From contig CBFCZV010000005.1 in NCBI GenBank assembly GCA_965602855.1, positions 20,508-84,507 of the forward strand: DNA of 64,000 nt, written 5' to 3'. The position numbers were made by a program, and so were the translations under genes. Source of the DNA: LH-M37 sp965602855. Its GTDB lineage: Bacteria > Pseudomonadota > Gammaproteobacteria > SZUA-229. How positions within the stretch are numbered: the first letter of the stretch is position 1; each line of letters opens with the position of its first letter. The notes below the pieces were generated by a model. It saw only the letters and a list, made by a program, of their open reading frames with translations, ran no database searches and was not told the DNA's origin. This document shows positions 33,812 through 43,058 of this stretch, one piece after another.

Positions 33812-34525
33812 TTAGAGTTTTCGCACGCAGTTTCGGCCATCTGACTTGGCCTGATACAGCGCCTTATCAGCGCGGTCTATCAGTGATTCCGAATCATCTG
33901 AAGATGGATCCAGTTCCGCAACACCAAAACTTGAGGTGACACGTCCAATCTTGAAGCGGTGTTGTTCTATATCCTGTTTTAATCTTTGTGCGTGCTCTGT
34001 TGCGCCTTCTAAACCCGTGGATGTTGCGAGTATGATGAACTCCTCACCGCCATAACGTGCGAAAATATCCGAACTGCGGTTGGCGTTGGAAATGATATCG
34101 GTGAATTCTTTCAGAACAACATCACCGGTCGCATGGCCGTGAGTATCGTTAATTTGTTTAAAATGATCTATATCTAAAAAGATAACCGAGAGCTGCCCGC
34201 CGTAGCGTTTGACTTTATCAGTTTCGGCATCCATCAAACGAGTGAAATGCAGGCGGTTATATATGCCGGTGAGTGAGTCAGTGTAAGCGACTTCTTTTAG
34301 CTGATCACCGAGTAGTTTAATACGTGCCAGTAAATAGCCGAATAAGATACCAGCGAAAGTTGGCATAATGAATGAGATGTAACTTAATTCTATGCCGAGT
34401 ATAAATTTGGCATGAACAACATTCAGTTCCGCAGTAAATAAGCAGGCCAGAAGCATATAGACAGCGTAAATAAAAGCCTTGCTATCAAAAATCTGAAACT
34501 GTTTAATGTTTTCGAGTGATTTCAT
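33812..34525 (-). CDS. Membrane diguanylate cyclase (GGDEF)
   Basis: A 237-residue protein. Two or three hydrophobic helices occupy residues 10-75 ('FIYAVYMLLACLFTAEL', 'YISFIMPTFAGILFGYLLA'). The GGDEF domain follows: 'DSLTGIYNRLHF', 'VIFLDIDHFKQINDTHGH' (metal and substrate residues) and signature 'RYGGEEFIILA', an active GGEEF. No clear RxxD inhibitory site is seen upstream of GGEEF. It should make c-di-GMP; the signal is unknown. It is one of four c-di-GMP-related genes in the window. Confidence 0.93.
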   Translation of the reverse strand: MKSLENIKQFQIFDSKAFIYAVYMLLACLFTAELNVVHAKFILGIELSYISFIMPTFAGILFGYLLARIKLLGDQLKEVAYTDSLTGIYNRLHFTRLMDAETDKVKRYGGQLSVIFLDIDHFKQINDTHGHATGDVVLKEFTDIISNANRSSDIFARYGGEEFIILATSTGLEGATEHAQRLKQDIEQHRFKIGRVTSSFGVAELDPSSDDSESLIDRADKALYQAKSDGRNCVRKL

Positions 34526-34654
34526 GATTGGTGTGATTGTGACAGACTGTTATCGATATTTCATCATCTATATCAATAAATTCTAATATTATTTTCAGGG
34601 GTAAAAATATCTACGCGTGCATAATATCTGGCTGGGAGATGACCGCGCCGATGA

Positions 34655-35272
34655 TTAAGCCGTTAAATTAGCAGCGGATTCGCGCATGGTAGCCTCATCG
34701 ACAACACCAGTTAAAACGCGTTCACCAAATACAAAGCTGGGTACGCTTTTAATTTGATATTTCCTGGCTTGGTTGAAGTTTTCCAGTAGGCGTTGCTGGT
34801 GTTTTGGGTTGATCCATACGCTATCAATGAATTTGTCATCGATGCCGCAGTTTTTCGCAATCTCTCGAAGTGTGTTCCTGTTGCCGATATTTCTGTTATC
34901 AACAAAAAAAGCTGAGAATAATTTTTCATGTAGTGCGTAAAAAATTTCGCGGCCGAGTTGTTTGCTGGCTTCGGCTAACAGTAATGCGTCTTTGGAATTG
35001 GTGGTAAAAGTGTGTTCGGCCAGCGGAATATTTTCTTCTTCGGCGACACGCTTCAGGTTTTTCATTAACTCATCCCAGAACTCGGAAGAATAATCTAGAT
35101 CGGTGACCGGTTCACCTTCGGCGGAATTTTCAGGGTGTATTTCCAGAAAGCACCAGTTTATTTTCAGATCATATTCATCTTTGAGGCGCATCAGCCGGTG
35201 ATGGCCAACGTAACAGAAAGGACAGATGTAATCACTGAAAACGGTAATCTGGATTTCTGGAAGACTGGACAT
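34655..35272 (-). CDS. DsbA-family (FrnE-like) thiol oxidoreductase
   Basis: A 205-residue cytoplasmic protein without a signal peptide. 'ITVFSDYICPFCYVGHHRL' holds the CxxC active site as Cys-Pro-Phe-Cys, and the cis-Pro loop is 'SVPSFVFGERVLTG'. A helical insertion lies between, as in FrnE/2-hydroxychromene-2-carboxylate isomerase relatives. FrnE-type proteins act as disulfide isomerases in stress; exact substrate unknown. The same strand continues 10 bp later with the TauE/SafE gene. Confidence 0.85.
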   Translation of the reverse strand: MSSLPEIQITVFSDYICPFCYVGHHRLMRLKDEYDLKINWCFLEIHPENSAEGEPVTDLDYSSEFWDELMKNLKRVAEEENIPLAEHTFTTNSKDALLLAEASKQLGREIFYALHEKLFSAFFVDNRNIGNRNTLREIAKNCGIDDKFIDSVWINPKHQQRLLENFNQARKYQIKSVPSFVFGERVLTGVVDEATMRESAANLTA

Positions 35273-35282
35273 TTCATTTCTC

Positions 35283-36071
35283 TCAAAGAAATAACATTTT
35301 CAATCCTATCAGCATCATGAACAGAGCAAAGCTCTTTTTTAGTGTGTGTTCAGGCAAGCGATGCGCCAGTTTTGCACCCACGGGGGCGAACAGGAAACTG
35401 GTGATAATGATGAGTGAAAATGCAGGAAGATGCACATAGCCTAGCGTTTGATCTGGTAAATTATTGACTGACCAGCCAGCGTAAACATAGGAGGCCGTAC
35501 CAAATATGGCGATGGGAAAGCCGCAGGCGGCTGAGGTGGCGACAGCGTTGCGAATGGCAATATTGTGCCAGTGCAAAAAAGGTACGGTGAGTGTGCCGCC
35601 ACCAATGCCAACGATGCTCGAAATGAGGCCGATGATAAAACCACCGGTAGTCGATTTTATTTTATCGAGTGAAACGGCGTGTTGTTGGCTCTGGTGATTC
35701 CACAATATATACAGGGCCATGATAAATTCAAAAATGCCGAAGGTGGGCTTGAGAATATCCGTTTTAATTTCGCTGGCAGCGATGCCACCAAACCAGGCAC
35801 CGATGCAAATACCGGGTGCCAACAATAAAAATACTGGCCAGAGTACCGCTTGTTTTTTATGATGTGCGCGGGCGGATGAAATTGAAGTAATGATAATGGT
35901 TGCTAGCGAGGTCGCCAACGCCATGTGCATGATATGTTCAGCGGACAGGTTTTGCGCGCTGAAAATGAAATAGAGAATCGGAACGATAATGAGTCCGCCG
36001 CCCACACCCAATAATCCACTAGCCAGACCAGCGAATATGCCGGTGGCCAGATAGAGTAATGGGTCGATCAT
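35283..36071 (-). CDS. Sulfite exporter TauE/SafE-family permease
   Basis: Integral membrane protein of 262 residues with about eight helices in two repeats. Each repeat begins with a glycine-rich signature: 'GLASGLLGVGGGLIIVPIL' near residue 14 and 'GLISSIVGIGGGTLTVPFL' near 148. The family exports sulfite, sulfonates or organosulfur anions. In a putative sulfur oxidiser, sulfite export is a reasonable but unproven role. It is flanked on the same strand by cbbY-like and DsbA-like genes, 3 and 10 bp away. Confidence 0.88.
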   Translation of the reverse strand: MIDPLLYLATGIFAGLASGLLGVGGGLIIVPILYFIFSAQNLSAEHIMHMALATSLATIIITSISSARAHHKKQAVLWPVFLLLAPGICIGAWFGGIAASEIKTDILKPTFGIFEFIMALYILWNHQSQQHAVSLDKIKSTTGGFIIGLISSIVGIGGGTLTVPFLHWHNIAIRNAVATSAACGFPIAIFGTASYVYAGWSVNNLPDQTLGYVHLPAFSLIIITSFLFAPVGAKLAHRLPEHTLKKSFALFMMLIGLKMLFL

Positions 36072-36074
36072 TTT

Positions 36075-36851
36075 CTAAGCGTTATACGTGCTATGAATTT
36101 TTTCTAGTAGTTCACAATCAATCATGCTATGGCCATGAGCATTGCCTGCCAGAACATTAAATGGTTGATCAGGTTCACCCATGATATCGAGCACGATGGC
36201 CGCGCCGCTGAAATCATCGTCCTGGGTGTAGCCATTGATGGTGATGATGGTGGTCAGGTCAGCATCCTGTGATGACAGAATACCGTTACGAGAATCTTCA
36301 AAAGCTAGACACTGCTCAGGTTTTAAATCCATGGCTTTCAGGGCAAAGTTGTAAATATCACCCGCTGGTTTTTTAGCAGGTACGATGTCACCGGCAGCGA
36401 TGACTTCAAACCAGTCCAGAGAAGCTGCGCCCAATGTATGGGTGAGCAGTGCGGTTACATTCTCGGGTGTGGTTGTGGTGGAAATAGCCAGACGATAGCC
36501 TTTTTCACGGGCTTCGTTGATCAATCTTTCAACACCCGGACGAAGTGGAATTGCACCTGTTGATAGTAGCTCGGTGTAGTGACGAGTTTTGGCTGCGTGT
36601 AATTCAGGCACCATGTCGTCAAAGTTTTCAGGCAGATTATCACCGCCGAGTAGGTCGGAGACGCAGTAGCGCATGCGCTCTTTGCCACCGGTGACGGCCA
36701 GTAATTTGCCGTAGAGTTCGACATCCCAGTGCCAGTCGATACCGTATTCATCAAAGGCTGCGTTGAAGGCGACGCGGTGACCATCTCGCTCCGTATCGGC
36801 CAGCGTGCCATCGACGTCAAAAATAAGTGCTTTTAGTGTAGTGTTTTTCAT
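36075..36851 (-). CDS. cbbY: CbbY-like HAD phosphatase
   Basis: A HAD-superfamily hydrolase of 258 residues. 'LIFDVDGTLADTERDGHRVAFN' is the CbbY motif I with cap-domain start. Cap residues include 'GGKERMRYCV'. Motif II is 'AISTTTTPENV', motif III/IV 'AKKPAGDIYNFAL' and 'AFEDSRNGI'. CbbY dephosphorylates xylulose 1,5-bisphosphate, a RuBisCO inhibitor, so its presence hints at a Calvin cycle elsewhere in the genome. ATG 36851 is preferred over an upstream start at 36878. No RuBisCO gene is in the window. Confidence 0.85.
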   Translation of the reverse strand: MKNTTLKALIFDVDGTLADTERDGHRVAFNAAFDEYGIDWHWDVELYGKLLAVTGGKERMRYCVSDLLGGDNLPENFDDMVPELHAAKTRHYTELLSTGAIPLRPGVERLINEAREKGYRLAISTTTTPENVTALLTHTLGAASLDWFEVIAAGDIVPAKKPAGDIYNFALKAMDLKPEQCLAFEDSRNGILSSQDADLTTIITINGYTQDDDFSGAAIVLDIMGEPDQPFNVLAGNAHGHSMIDCELLEKIHSTYNA

Positions 36852-36961
36852 AAATGTGGATTCTACATGATCCAGCACACTGTATTCATTAGAGTCAGCA
36901 CGGATTTGGTGTTAAGTTACGCCCTGTCTTTATTTTGAGTTATCAGGAATTTGAGTCCGAT

Positions 36962-38773
36962 ATGACCGCACCGGCTGAACCATCAATTGAATTAAAATCT
37001 GACGAGCGCTATTCCTGGGCGTATATACGTTCAATAGGCAAAGAGCATAAGCGCACCTTGGTTATTGCGCATATGATAGCGATTTTTTCTGCACTGCTGA
37101 GCGTGCCCGTACCCATATTAATGCCCATGCTGGTCGATGAGGTTTTGTTAGACAAACCAGCAACAATAGTCGAGTTTATCTCGCGAATTTTTCCCGAGGA
37201 CTGGCTGGGGCCAGTACTGATTATTGTCGTCGTCATGCTGGTTTCCATCGTCCTGCGTTTGATCTCTTTGTTATTGGCGGTCTGGCAGACTCGAAAATTT
37301 ACCTTTATCGCAAAAGATATCAGTTACCGAATACGTGCTGGTTTGCTGGCGCGTTTGCAAAAAATATCCATGTCGGAATATGAAACTATGGGCACGGGTG
37401 CTATCACTTCGCATTTTGTTACCGACATCAATGCGATTGATGATTTTATTGGCGTCACTCTGAGTAAATTTCTGGTGGCGGTGCTAACGGTAGTTGGTAT
37501 TTCTGTCGTTCTTTTGTGGATGCACTGGCAGTTGGCACTGTTCATTATTTTCATGAACCCAGTGGTGATTTATTTCACCATGGTCATGGGTAAAAAAGTT
37601 AAGAAACTGAAAAGACGTGAGAATACGGCATTCGAAGTTTTTCAGCAGTCCCTGAGTGAAACATTGGATGCCATTCAGCAAATCCGCGCCAGTAATCGTG
37701 AACAGCATTACTTGCAACGCGTCACTGAGAGCGCCCAGGAATTAAAAAAACACATGGCGGCTTATGGCTGGAAGAGTGATGTCGCCAGCCGACTTTCATT
37801 TTTTATTTTCCTGATGGGTTTTGAAGTTTTTCGGGGTCTCAGTATGGTACTGGTGTTATTCACCGACCTGAGCATTGGTGAAATGTTCGCCGTCTACGCC
37901 TATCTCTGGTTCATGATGACGCCGGTACAGGAAATACTGAGCATGCAATACAGTTTGTTTGGGGCAAATGCAGCACTGGATAGAATCAACAAATTGGTGG
38001 CGCTCGAAAGAGAGCCAAATTATGAACACCGTGCTAATCCCTTTCTGGATAAGCATACGGTGGCGCTGCGAGTTGAGAATATTTATTTTTCCTACGGCGA
38101 AGAACTTAATGTGCTCGATGGCGTTAGCCTGAATATTGCGGCGGGCGAGAAAGTAGCGCTGGTTGGTGCCAGTGGTGGTGGTAAATCAACACTGGTACAG
38201 ATTATTCTGGGGCTTTATCCTGCTGATTCGGGTGAGCTTTATTTCGATGACATCAATGTGAAGCAGATAGGACTGGACATAGTAAGAGAAAATGTAGCGA
38301 CTGTGCTACAGCACCCCGCCATGTTTAATGATACCGTGCGTGAGAATTTGTGTCTGGGACGCCAGCACGATGATGAAGTCATCTGGCAGGCTCTGGCGAT
38401 TGCTCAGCTGCGTGATGTCATTGAAAAAATGCCAGAGGGTCTGGAAACAATTGTTGGTCGAAGTGGTGTTCGCATATCGGGCGGACAGCGACAACGTCTG
38501 GCGATTGCCCGCATGATTCTGGCTGATCCCAAAGTAGTGATACTGGATGAGGCGACATCGTCACTAGATACAGAAACAGAAGCACGTCTGCACGAAGCCA
38601 TGCATGAGTTTTTGCAGCAAAGAACCACGCTGATTATTGCCCACCGTTTAAGCGCAGTGAAGCAGGCAGATCGCGTGCTGGTATTTGATGCGGGTAAAAT
38701 TATTGATGAAGGTCATCACGAAGAACTGATAGATCGAGATGGTTTGTACCGAGATCTTTATAAGGGCCATTAA
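36962..38773 (+). CDS. MsbA-like ABC transporter (permease-ATPase fusion)
   Basis: Half-transporter of about 603 residues, working as a homodimer in the inner membrane. Six helices span about 30-330, followed by the nucleotide-binding domain. Walker A is 'LVGASGGGKSTLVQ', the signature 'ISGGQRQRLAIAR', Walker B 'VVILDEATSSLD', and the switch His is in 'IIAHRLSAVKQADR'. Export of lipid, peptide or drug cannot be told from sequence. ATG 36962 (with GAG upstream) is preferred to TTG 36935, which lacks a ribosome-binding site. Divergent from cbbY. Confidence 0.93.
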   Translation: MTAPAEPSIELKSDERYSWAYIRSIGKEHKRTLVIAHMIAIFSALLSVPVPILMPMLVDEVLLDKPATIVEFISRIFPEDWLGPVLIIVVVMLVSIVLRLISLLLAVWQTRKFTFIAKDISYRIRAGLLARLQKISMSEYETMGTGAITSHFVTDINAIDDFIGVTLSKFLVAVLTVVGISVVLLWMHWQLALFIIFMNPVVIYFTMVMGKKVKKLKRRENTAFEVFQQSLSETLDAIQQIRASNREQHYLQRVTESAQELKKHMAAYGWKSDVASRLSFFIFLMGFEVFRGLSMVLVLFTDLSIGEMFAVYAYLWFMMTPVQEILSMQYSLFGANAALDRINKLVALEREPNYEHRANPFLDKHTVALRVENIYFSYGEELNVLDGVSLNIAAGEKVALVGASGGGKSTLVQIILGLYPADSGELYFDDINVKQIGLDIVRENVATVLQHPAMFNDTVRENLCLGRQHDDEVIWQALAIAQLRDVIEKMPEGLETIVGRSGVRISGGQRQRLAIARMILADPKVVILDEATSSLDTETEARLHEAMHEFLQQRTTLIIAHRLSAVKQADRVLVFDAGKIIDEGHHEELIDRDGLYRDLYKGH

Positions 38774-38802
38774 TAAATAGCTATTAACAGAAAGGAAATA
38801 TT

Positions 38803-39312
38803 ATGAAGCGTTATTTCTCAGGTTTGAAACAGTTTTTGTTAGCAGTTGGATTTTCTTTGTTCATGGCACCTGCACACGCCACGCCTTTTGAACAGGGAGA
38901 TATTGATGTTTCACTGGTGGTAGGTTCTGGGCAGGCATTCAATGATAACTACACGATTATTGGTGCCGGTATTGGTTACTATGTTGCAGATGGTCTGAAA
39001 CTGGGTATCGATGGGCAGACATGGACGGGTGGTGAAGTTTCAATCAATAAATACAGCCCGCAGATTCAATACGTGATGATGCGCAAAGAAAAGCTGAAAC
39101 CCTATGTTGGCGTTTTTTATAGAAAAACAACTATCGAAGGTTTTGAAGACCTGGATTCTACCGGAGGCAGAGCAGGGTTTTATCTCTCTGGTCAGGGTGG
39201 CCACTATATTAGCATTGGCGTTGTGCACGAGAGCTATCTCGACTGTGATGAAACGATCTATGTTTCCTGCTCTGATACCTATCCAGAGATAGCGATTACA
39301 TTCAGCCTTTAG
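38803..39312 (+). CDS. Small outer-membrane beta-barrel protein
   Basis: A 169-residue protein with signal peptide 'FLLAVGFSLFMAPAHA' and alternating strands ('YTIIGAGIGYYVADGLKLGID', 'YSPQIQYVMM', 'KPYVGVFYRKTTI'). It ends 'PEIAITFSL', a plausible barrel C terminus. The length fits an 8-stranded OmpW/OmpX-like barrel, but no specific family is recognised. Two Cys in 'DCDETIYVSCSDTYP' may form a loop disulfide. It follows the ABC transporter by 29 bp. Confidence 0.6.
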   Translation: MKRYFSGLKQFLLAVGFSLFMAPAHATPFEQGDIDVSLVVGSGQAFNDNYTIIGAGIGYYVADGLKLGIDGQTWTGGEVSINKYSPQIQYVMMRKEKLKPYVGVFYRKTTIEGFEDLDSTGGRAGFYLSGQGGHYISIGVVHESYLDCDETIYVSCSDTYPEIAITFSL

Positions 39313-39366
39313 TTGTGAGATTAATTTGCGGTATAATTGTGCTCTTAATTTATTCTGGAGAAAATC

Positions 39367-39750
39367 GTGGCTACTGTTGAACTAGATAAAGATAATTTTG
39401 AAGCAACCATTACTGACAATGATATCGTGGTTGTCGACTTCTGGGCACCCTGGTGTGGCCCGTGCAAATCATTTGCACCGATTTATGAAACTGTATCAGA
39501 AAAACATAAAGATGTAGTTTTTGCAAAAATTAATACCGAAGATCAGCAGGAATTGGGTGCAAGTTTTAATATTCGCTCCATCCCGACTTTGATGCTGTTC
39601 CGCGAAAAGATTGTTATTTTCTCACAGGCAGGTGCATTGCCAGAAAGTGCTCTGGAAGAAATCCTGAGCAAAGCCAAAGAACTGGATATGGATATGGTTA
39701 GAGCAGATATTGAAAAGCAACAGGCAGAAGCAGAGAAAGCAGATAGCTAG
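39367..39750 (+). CDS. Thioredoxin-family protein
   Basis: A 127-residue thioredoxin with active site 'DFWAPWCGPCKSFAP' (WCGPC at about residues 30-34), cis-Pro in 'RSIPTLMLF', and a charged C-terminal extension of about 20 residues ('DMVRADIEKQQAEAEKADS'). There is no signal peptide, so it is cytoplasmic. The start is GTG 39367 with GGAG upstream. It could be the general thioredoxin or a second, specialised one. A terminator follows. Confidence 0.9.
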   Translation: MATVELDKDNFEATITDNDIVVVDFWAPWCGPCKSFAPIYETVSEKHKDVVFAKINTEDQQELGASFNIRSIPTLMLFREKIVIFSQAGALPESALEEILSKAKELDMDMVRADIEKQQAEAEKADS

Positions 39751-39765
39751 TGTTTTTTTAAAATC

Positions 39766-39797
39766 AAAAGGCCGGATATTGTCCGGCCTTTTTTTTT
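39766..39797 (+). terminator. Terminator after thioredoxin gene
   Basis: AAAAGGCCGGA (39766-39776) pairs perfectly with TCCGGCCTTTT (39782-39792) around TATTG, with T continuing to 39797. It is a strong intrinsic terminator. Confidence 0.93.
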
Positions 39798-39862
39798 GCA
39801 TAATTGGTCGTTGGGTTATTGCTCATGATTAATTTGAGTTGTTATGAATTGTTAGAGATATT

Positions 39863-40696
39863 ATGCCAGAAGGGCCAGAAATAAGACGTCTTGCTGATGA
39901 GCTGGAAAAACAGGTGGCGGGTCGTGTCATTGATCGTATTTTCTTCGGTCTGGATTTTTTAAAGCAATGGCAGCAGCGCTTAACCGGATCAAAGATTAAG
40001 AAGATTGAAACCTATGGCAAGGCGATGGTAACTCGTCTGGATATGGGTAGTGATGATGATTTAAATATCTATAGCCACAATCAATTATACGGTCGCTGGA
40101 TTTTTTGTAACACGGATGAATACCCCGACAGTAAACGACAGTTGCGTATGGCGATAGATTGCCAGGGGCGGTCTGCGCTTTTATACAGTGCTTCTGATAT
40201 TGCTGTGCTAAGCAATGATGACCTTGGGCAGCATGCCTTTATCAGTAAGCTGGGGCCTGATATATTGAATAAATCAACGACGGTAGAGTGCGTTGTTGAG
40301 CGTTTGGATTCGGAGAAATTTCGGAATCGTCAGTTGGGTAGAGTGCTAACCGATCAGTCCTTTGTTGCCGGGCTGGGCAATTATCTTCGCTGTGAAATCT
40401 TATTTTATGCACACCTTCATCCCAAAACTCGTAGCCGTGATCTGAATAATGAGCAATTGCATTTACTGGCCAACACGATACTTGAATTAACACGCCAGTC
40501 TTATCAAACTGCGGGCATAACTAATCAGCCTGAATATGCACAACAATTAATGAAGCAGGGTGCTTCTTTTGAAGATGCCCGCTTTTATGTTTTTAGGCGC
40601 AGTGGCCTGGCCTGTTATCGTTGCGGTGGTATGGTCGAAAAATTTACCCAGGCAGGGCAGGCGTGTTTTTGTTGTCTGCAGTGTCAGAAAGAATAA
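39863..40696 (+). CDS. nei: Endonuclease VIII
   Basis: Bifunctional DNA glycosylase/AP lyase removing oxidised pyrimidines. The N-terminal 'MPEGPEIRRLADEL' gives the catalytic Pro2 and Glu3 (after Met removal). The Fpg/Nei core includes 'LYGRW' and 'GLGNYLRCEILF'. A C-terminal zinc finger has four Cys, 'CYRCGGMVEK' and 'CFCCLQC'. The 277-residue length and 'HNQLYGRW' favour Nei over Fpg. The next gene starts 3 bp after its stop. Confidence 0.93.
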   Translation: MPEGPEIRRLADELEKQVAGRVIDRIFFGLDFLKQWQQRLTGSKIKKIETYGKAMVTRLDMGSDDDLNIYSHNQLYGRWIFCNTDEYPDSKRQLRMAIDCQGRSALLYSASDIAVLSNDDLGQHAFISKLGPDILNKSTTVECVVERLDSEKFRNRQLGRVLTDQSFVAGLGNYLRCEILFYAHLHPKTRSRDLNNEQLHLLANTILELTRQSYQTAGITNQPEYAQQLMKQGASFEDARFYVFRRSGLACYRCGGMVEKFTQAGQACFCCLQCQKE

Positions 40697-40698
40697 AT

Positions 40699-41187
40699 AT
40701 GAGTGTGAAAATTATGACCTTAAATAAAACCTCTATAAGTAGCCTGTTTTTGTTAGTTCTAAGCAGTATTGTGATGATGACAGGGTGCTCGATCCCTATT
40801 TGTTGTGCTCCAGATATTGATGAACCTCCGTCACGTCCGATGACTGAGGTTGAAAAGAGGAAAAAGTTGATCGGTGATTCATTAGATCTTTTTGCAAACC
40901 GGAAATTTGACGAGCTTACTAAGTTGTATGCCAATGAGGTAAGGCATCAATTTAAAAAATCCATTCAGGAACAGGGTCCAAAAATGACAGATAAGGAGAT
41001 CAGTGATTATGTTGAGGTGATGAGTGAGTTTGAATTTAGTAAGGAAACAAATCTGAGAGGCAAAAATGGCTGGTCACTTGCTTATCGTGCAAAGAATTCA
41101 GATGGGAGGTTTATTGTTTATTTTATTCTTAAGGAAGATGGTGAGTACAGAATTCTTGAGCAGAGAAGAACTCGGGTTTCTCGGTAA
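40699..41187 (+). CDS. Putative lipoprotein
   Basis: About 162 residues. A hydrophobic signal leads to a lipobox 'VMMTGC', with lipidated Cys at about residue 30, followed by 'SIPICCAPDIDEPP'. The mature part is a compact domain with 'LDLFANRKFDELTKLYANEVRHQF' and 'WSLAYRAKNSDGRFIVYFIL' resembling small NTF2-like or DUF4878-type folds, but this is only a guess. An internal ATG at 40714 could also start. It follows nei by 3 bp and is probably co-transcribed. Confidence 0.65.
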   Translation: MSVKIMTLNKTSISSLFLLVLSSIVMMTGCSIPICCAPDIDEPPSRPMTEVEKRKKLIGDSLDLFANRKFDELTKLYANEVRHQFKKSIQEQGPKMTDKEISDYVEVMSEFEFSKETNLRGKNGWSLAYRAKNSDGRFIVYFILKEDGEYRILEQRRTRVSR

Positions 41188-41238
41188 GTTAAGTGCCAGG
41201 AAAGTTACCTGAGGTTTATTAAAGAAATATTTCCTGTC

Positions 41239-42939
41239 TCAATGGCTAAAAGCCTGTTCAGCAGGTACCGGCTTGCCAAATATATAACCCTGAATCAGAT
41301 CACATTCCATCTCTCTTAGTAGCTGCAACTGATCTGGCGTTTCCACTCCCTCTGCCACGGTTTTAAGCTCAAGGCTTTTAGCCAGAGCGATGATGGCTCT
41401 GGCAATACTTTCGTCCTGTGGGTTGGTGGTGAGATCAAGGACAAAACTGCGATCAATTTTCAGGGTATCGATTGGGAATCGTTTGAGATAGCTGAGTGAT
41501 GAGTAACCCGTACCGAAGTCATCAATCGAGATGCTCACACCCAACGCTTTGAGGTTGTTGAGTACGCTGATGGAAGTTTCAACGTCATCCATTACTGCAC
41601 TTTCAGTTAATTCTAAATCGAGTAATTTGGGGTCAACTTCAAACAGGGTTAGTGCCTGCTGCACAATGCCAACCAGGTTGGATTGCTGAAATTGCAGGCT
41701 TGAGATGTTGATGCTGATCTTTGGTGTGGGCTCCGATGATTGTTGTAGTTTTGCAAGTTGTTCGCAGGCGCTCGTGATGACCCACTCACCGATGGGGACA
41801 ATGAGTCCGGTTTCTTCAGCAACAGGGATAAAGTTACCCGGTGGTATCATGCCGTGTTCAGGGTCAATCCAGCGGATGAGTGCTTCATGGCCAACAACCT
41901 CTTCAGTTACCGTATCAACTTTAGGCTGATAATAGAGTTCCATCTCATCACGATCTAATGCACCTTTTAAGCGCATCTCGAATTTAAATTTATCGAGAGT
42001 GTGGATGTTCATTTCTTCTGTAAAGCAGTGAATGCTTTCAGTATTGCTTTCTCTGGCGTGACGACAGGCAATTTCAGCGCGACTCATCAGTGTTTCTACA
42101 TCATCACCGTCGACGGGGAAGATAGCGATGCCATAGGAGCCAACTAAATTATCTATTTGATGTTCACCAATCTGGTAGTTTGCTTCCACCTCTGTGCGCA
42201 GATCCTGAAGTAGGCGAATCACTAAGTCAGTGTTCTCTATATTCGGTAGTGCTACAGCAAAACGAATACCACCAATACGTGCAGATCGATGCTCAACGGT
42301 AGTGCGAAGCAGGTTACAGAGCCTGGATGCCCATTGATTTAATAATTGATCGCCGACCTCTCGACCAAAAATCTCATTGAGCATTTTCATTTTTTCGATG
42401 GTGATATGAATCATAGCGAAACTCTGCTGCGATTTTTTGTGTGCTTCGGTCATCTCATCCATCCAGTGGTTGAAAAGATGGCGATTGGGCAGGCCGGTGT
42501 CTGGATCGAAATTGGACAGAGCGTGAACCTTCTCTTGAATCTGACGTTGAATCTGCTCTGCCTTTTTGAGCGCGCGAATCTCCTGAATGACGACCAGACG
42601 TTCCTGATGACCATCAACTAGTGCATTAACGGGACGAAGATAGACGGGAATGTTTTCACCTGATTTATGTAGCAGGGCTATCTCATACATGTCCTCACTG
42701 CCGCTGGCCATGTTTTTCTTTACCAGTTCATGATATCCCGGTGTTATCCATTTAAAGACATTTGTACCTACAATTTCATCGGTAGTGAAACCACTCATTC
42801 TACTCAATGCTGGATTAGCATCGGTAATCATGCCGTTGATGTGGAAGATGAGGCCTTCATGAGATTTATCAAAGAAATGCTCCATGCGAGCCTTGCGGCC
42901 GGGGAATGGGCTGTATTCATTATTGTTTTGATCAGACAA
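41239..42939 (-). CDS. PAS-GGDEF-EAL protein, degenerate GGDEF with intact EAL
   Basis: A 566-residue cytoplasmic c-di-GMP protein. The PAS domain spans about 15-130. In the GGDEF domain the signature is 'RIGGIRFAVAL', that is GGIRF, so cyclase activity is unlikely. The EAL domain from about 315 is intact: 'GHEALIRWIDPEHG', 'SINISSLQF', 'LELTESAVMDD', 'SIDDFGTGYSSLSYL', 'LKIDRSFV', 'VAEGVET' and 'IQGYIFGKPV'. It should act as a phosphodiesterase, possibly with the GGDEF domain as an allosteric GTP sensor. No TM segments are seen. It is a lone gene. Confidence 0.92.
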   Translation of the reverse strand: MSDQNNNEYSPFPGRKARMEHFFDKSHEGLIFHINGMITDANPALSRMSGFTTDEIVGTNVFKWITPGYHELVKKNMASGSEDMYEIALLHKSGENIPVYLRPVNALVDGHQERLVVIQEIRALKKAEQIQRQIQEKVHALSNFDPDTGLPNRHLFNHWMDEMTEAHKKSQQSFAMIHITIEKMKMLNEIFGREVGDQLLNQWASRLCNLLRTTVEHRSARIGGIRFAVALPNIENTDLVIRLLQDLRTEVEANYQIGEHQIDNLVGSYGIAIFPVDGDDVETLMSRAEIACRHARESNTESIHCFTEEMNIHTLDKFKFEMRLKGALDRDEMELYYQPKVDTVTEEVVGHEALIRWIDPEHGMIPPGNFIPVAEETGLIVPIGEWVITSACEQLAKLQQSSEPTPKISINISSLQFQQSNLVGIVQQALTLFEVDPKLLDLELTESAVMDDVETSISVLNNLKALGVSISIDDFGTGYSSLSYLKRFPIDTLKIDRSFVLDLTTNPQDESIARAIIALAKSLELKTVAEGVETPDQLQLLREMECDLIQGYIFGKPVPAEQAFSH

Positions 42940-43058
42940 CGGTGACGCTCCTACTTAAAATCAATCCGATTATTTCTGCATGCCAGTAAACAAGAATAGA
43001 TAAAGACCCTACTGCTGTCAAAGGATTTATGCCCTGCCCCACTCATGATGAATATTGG

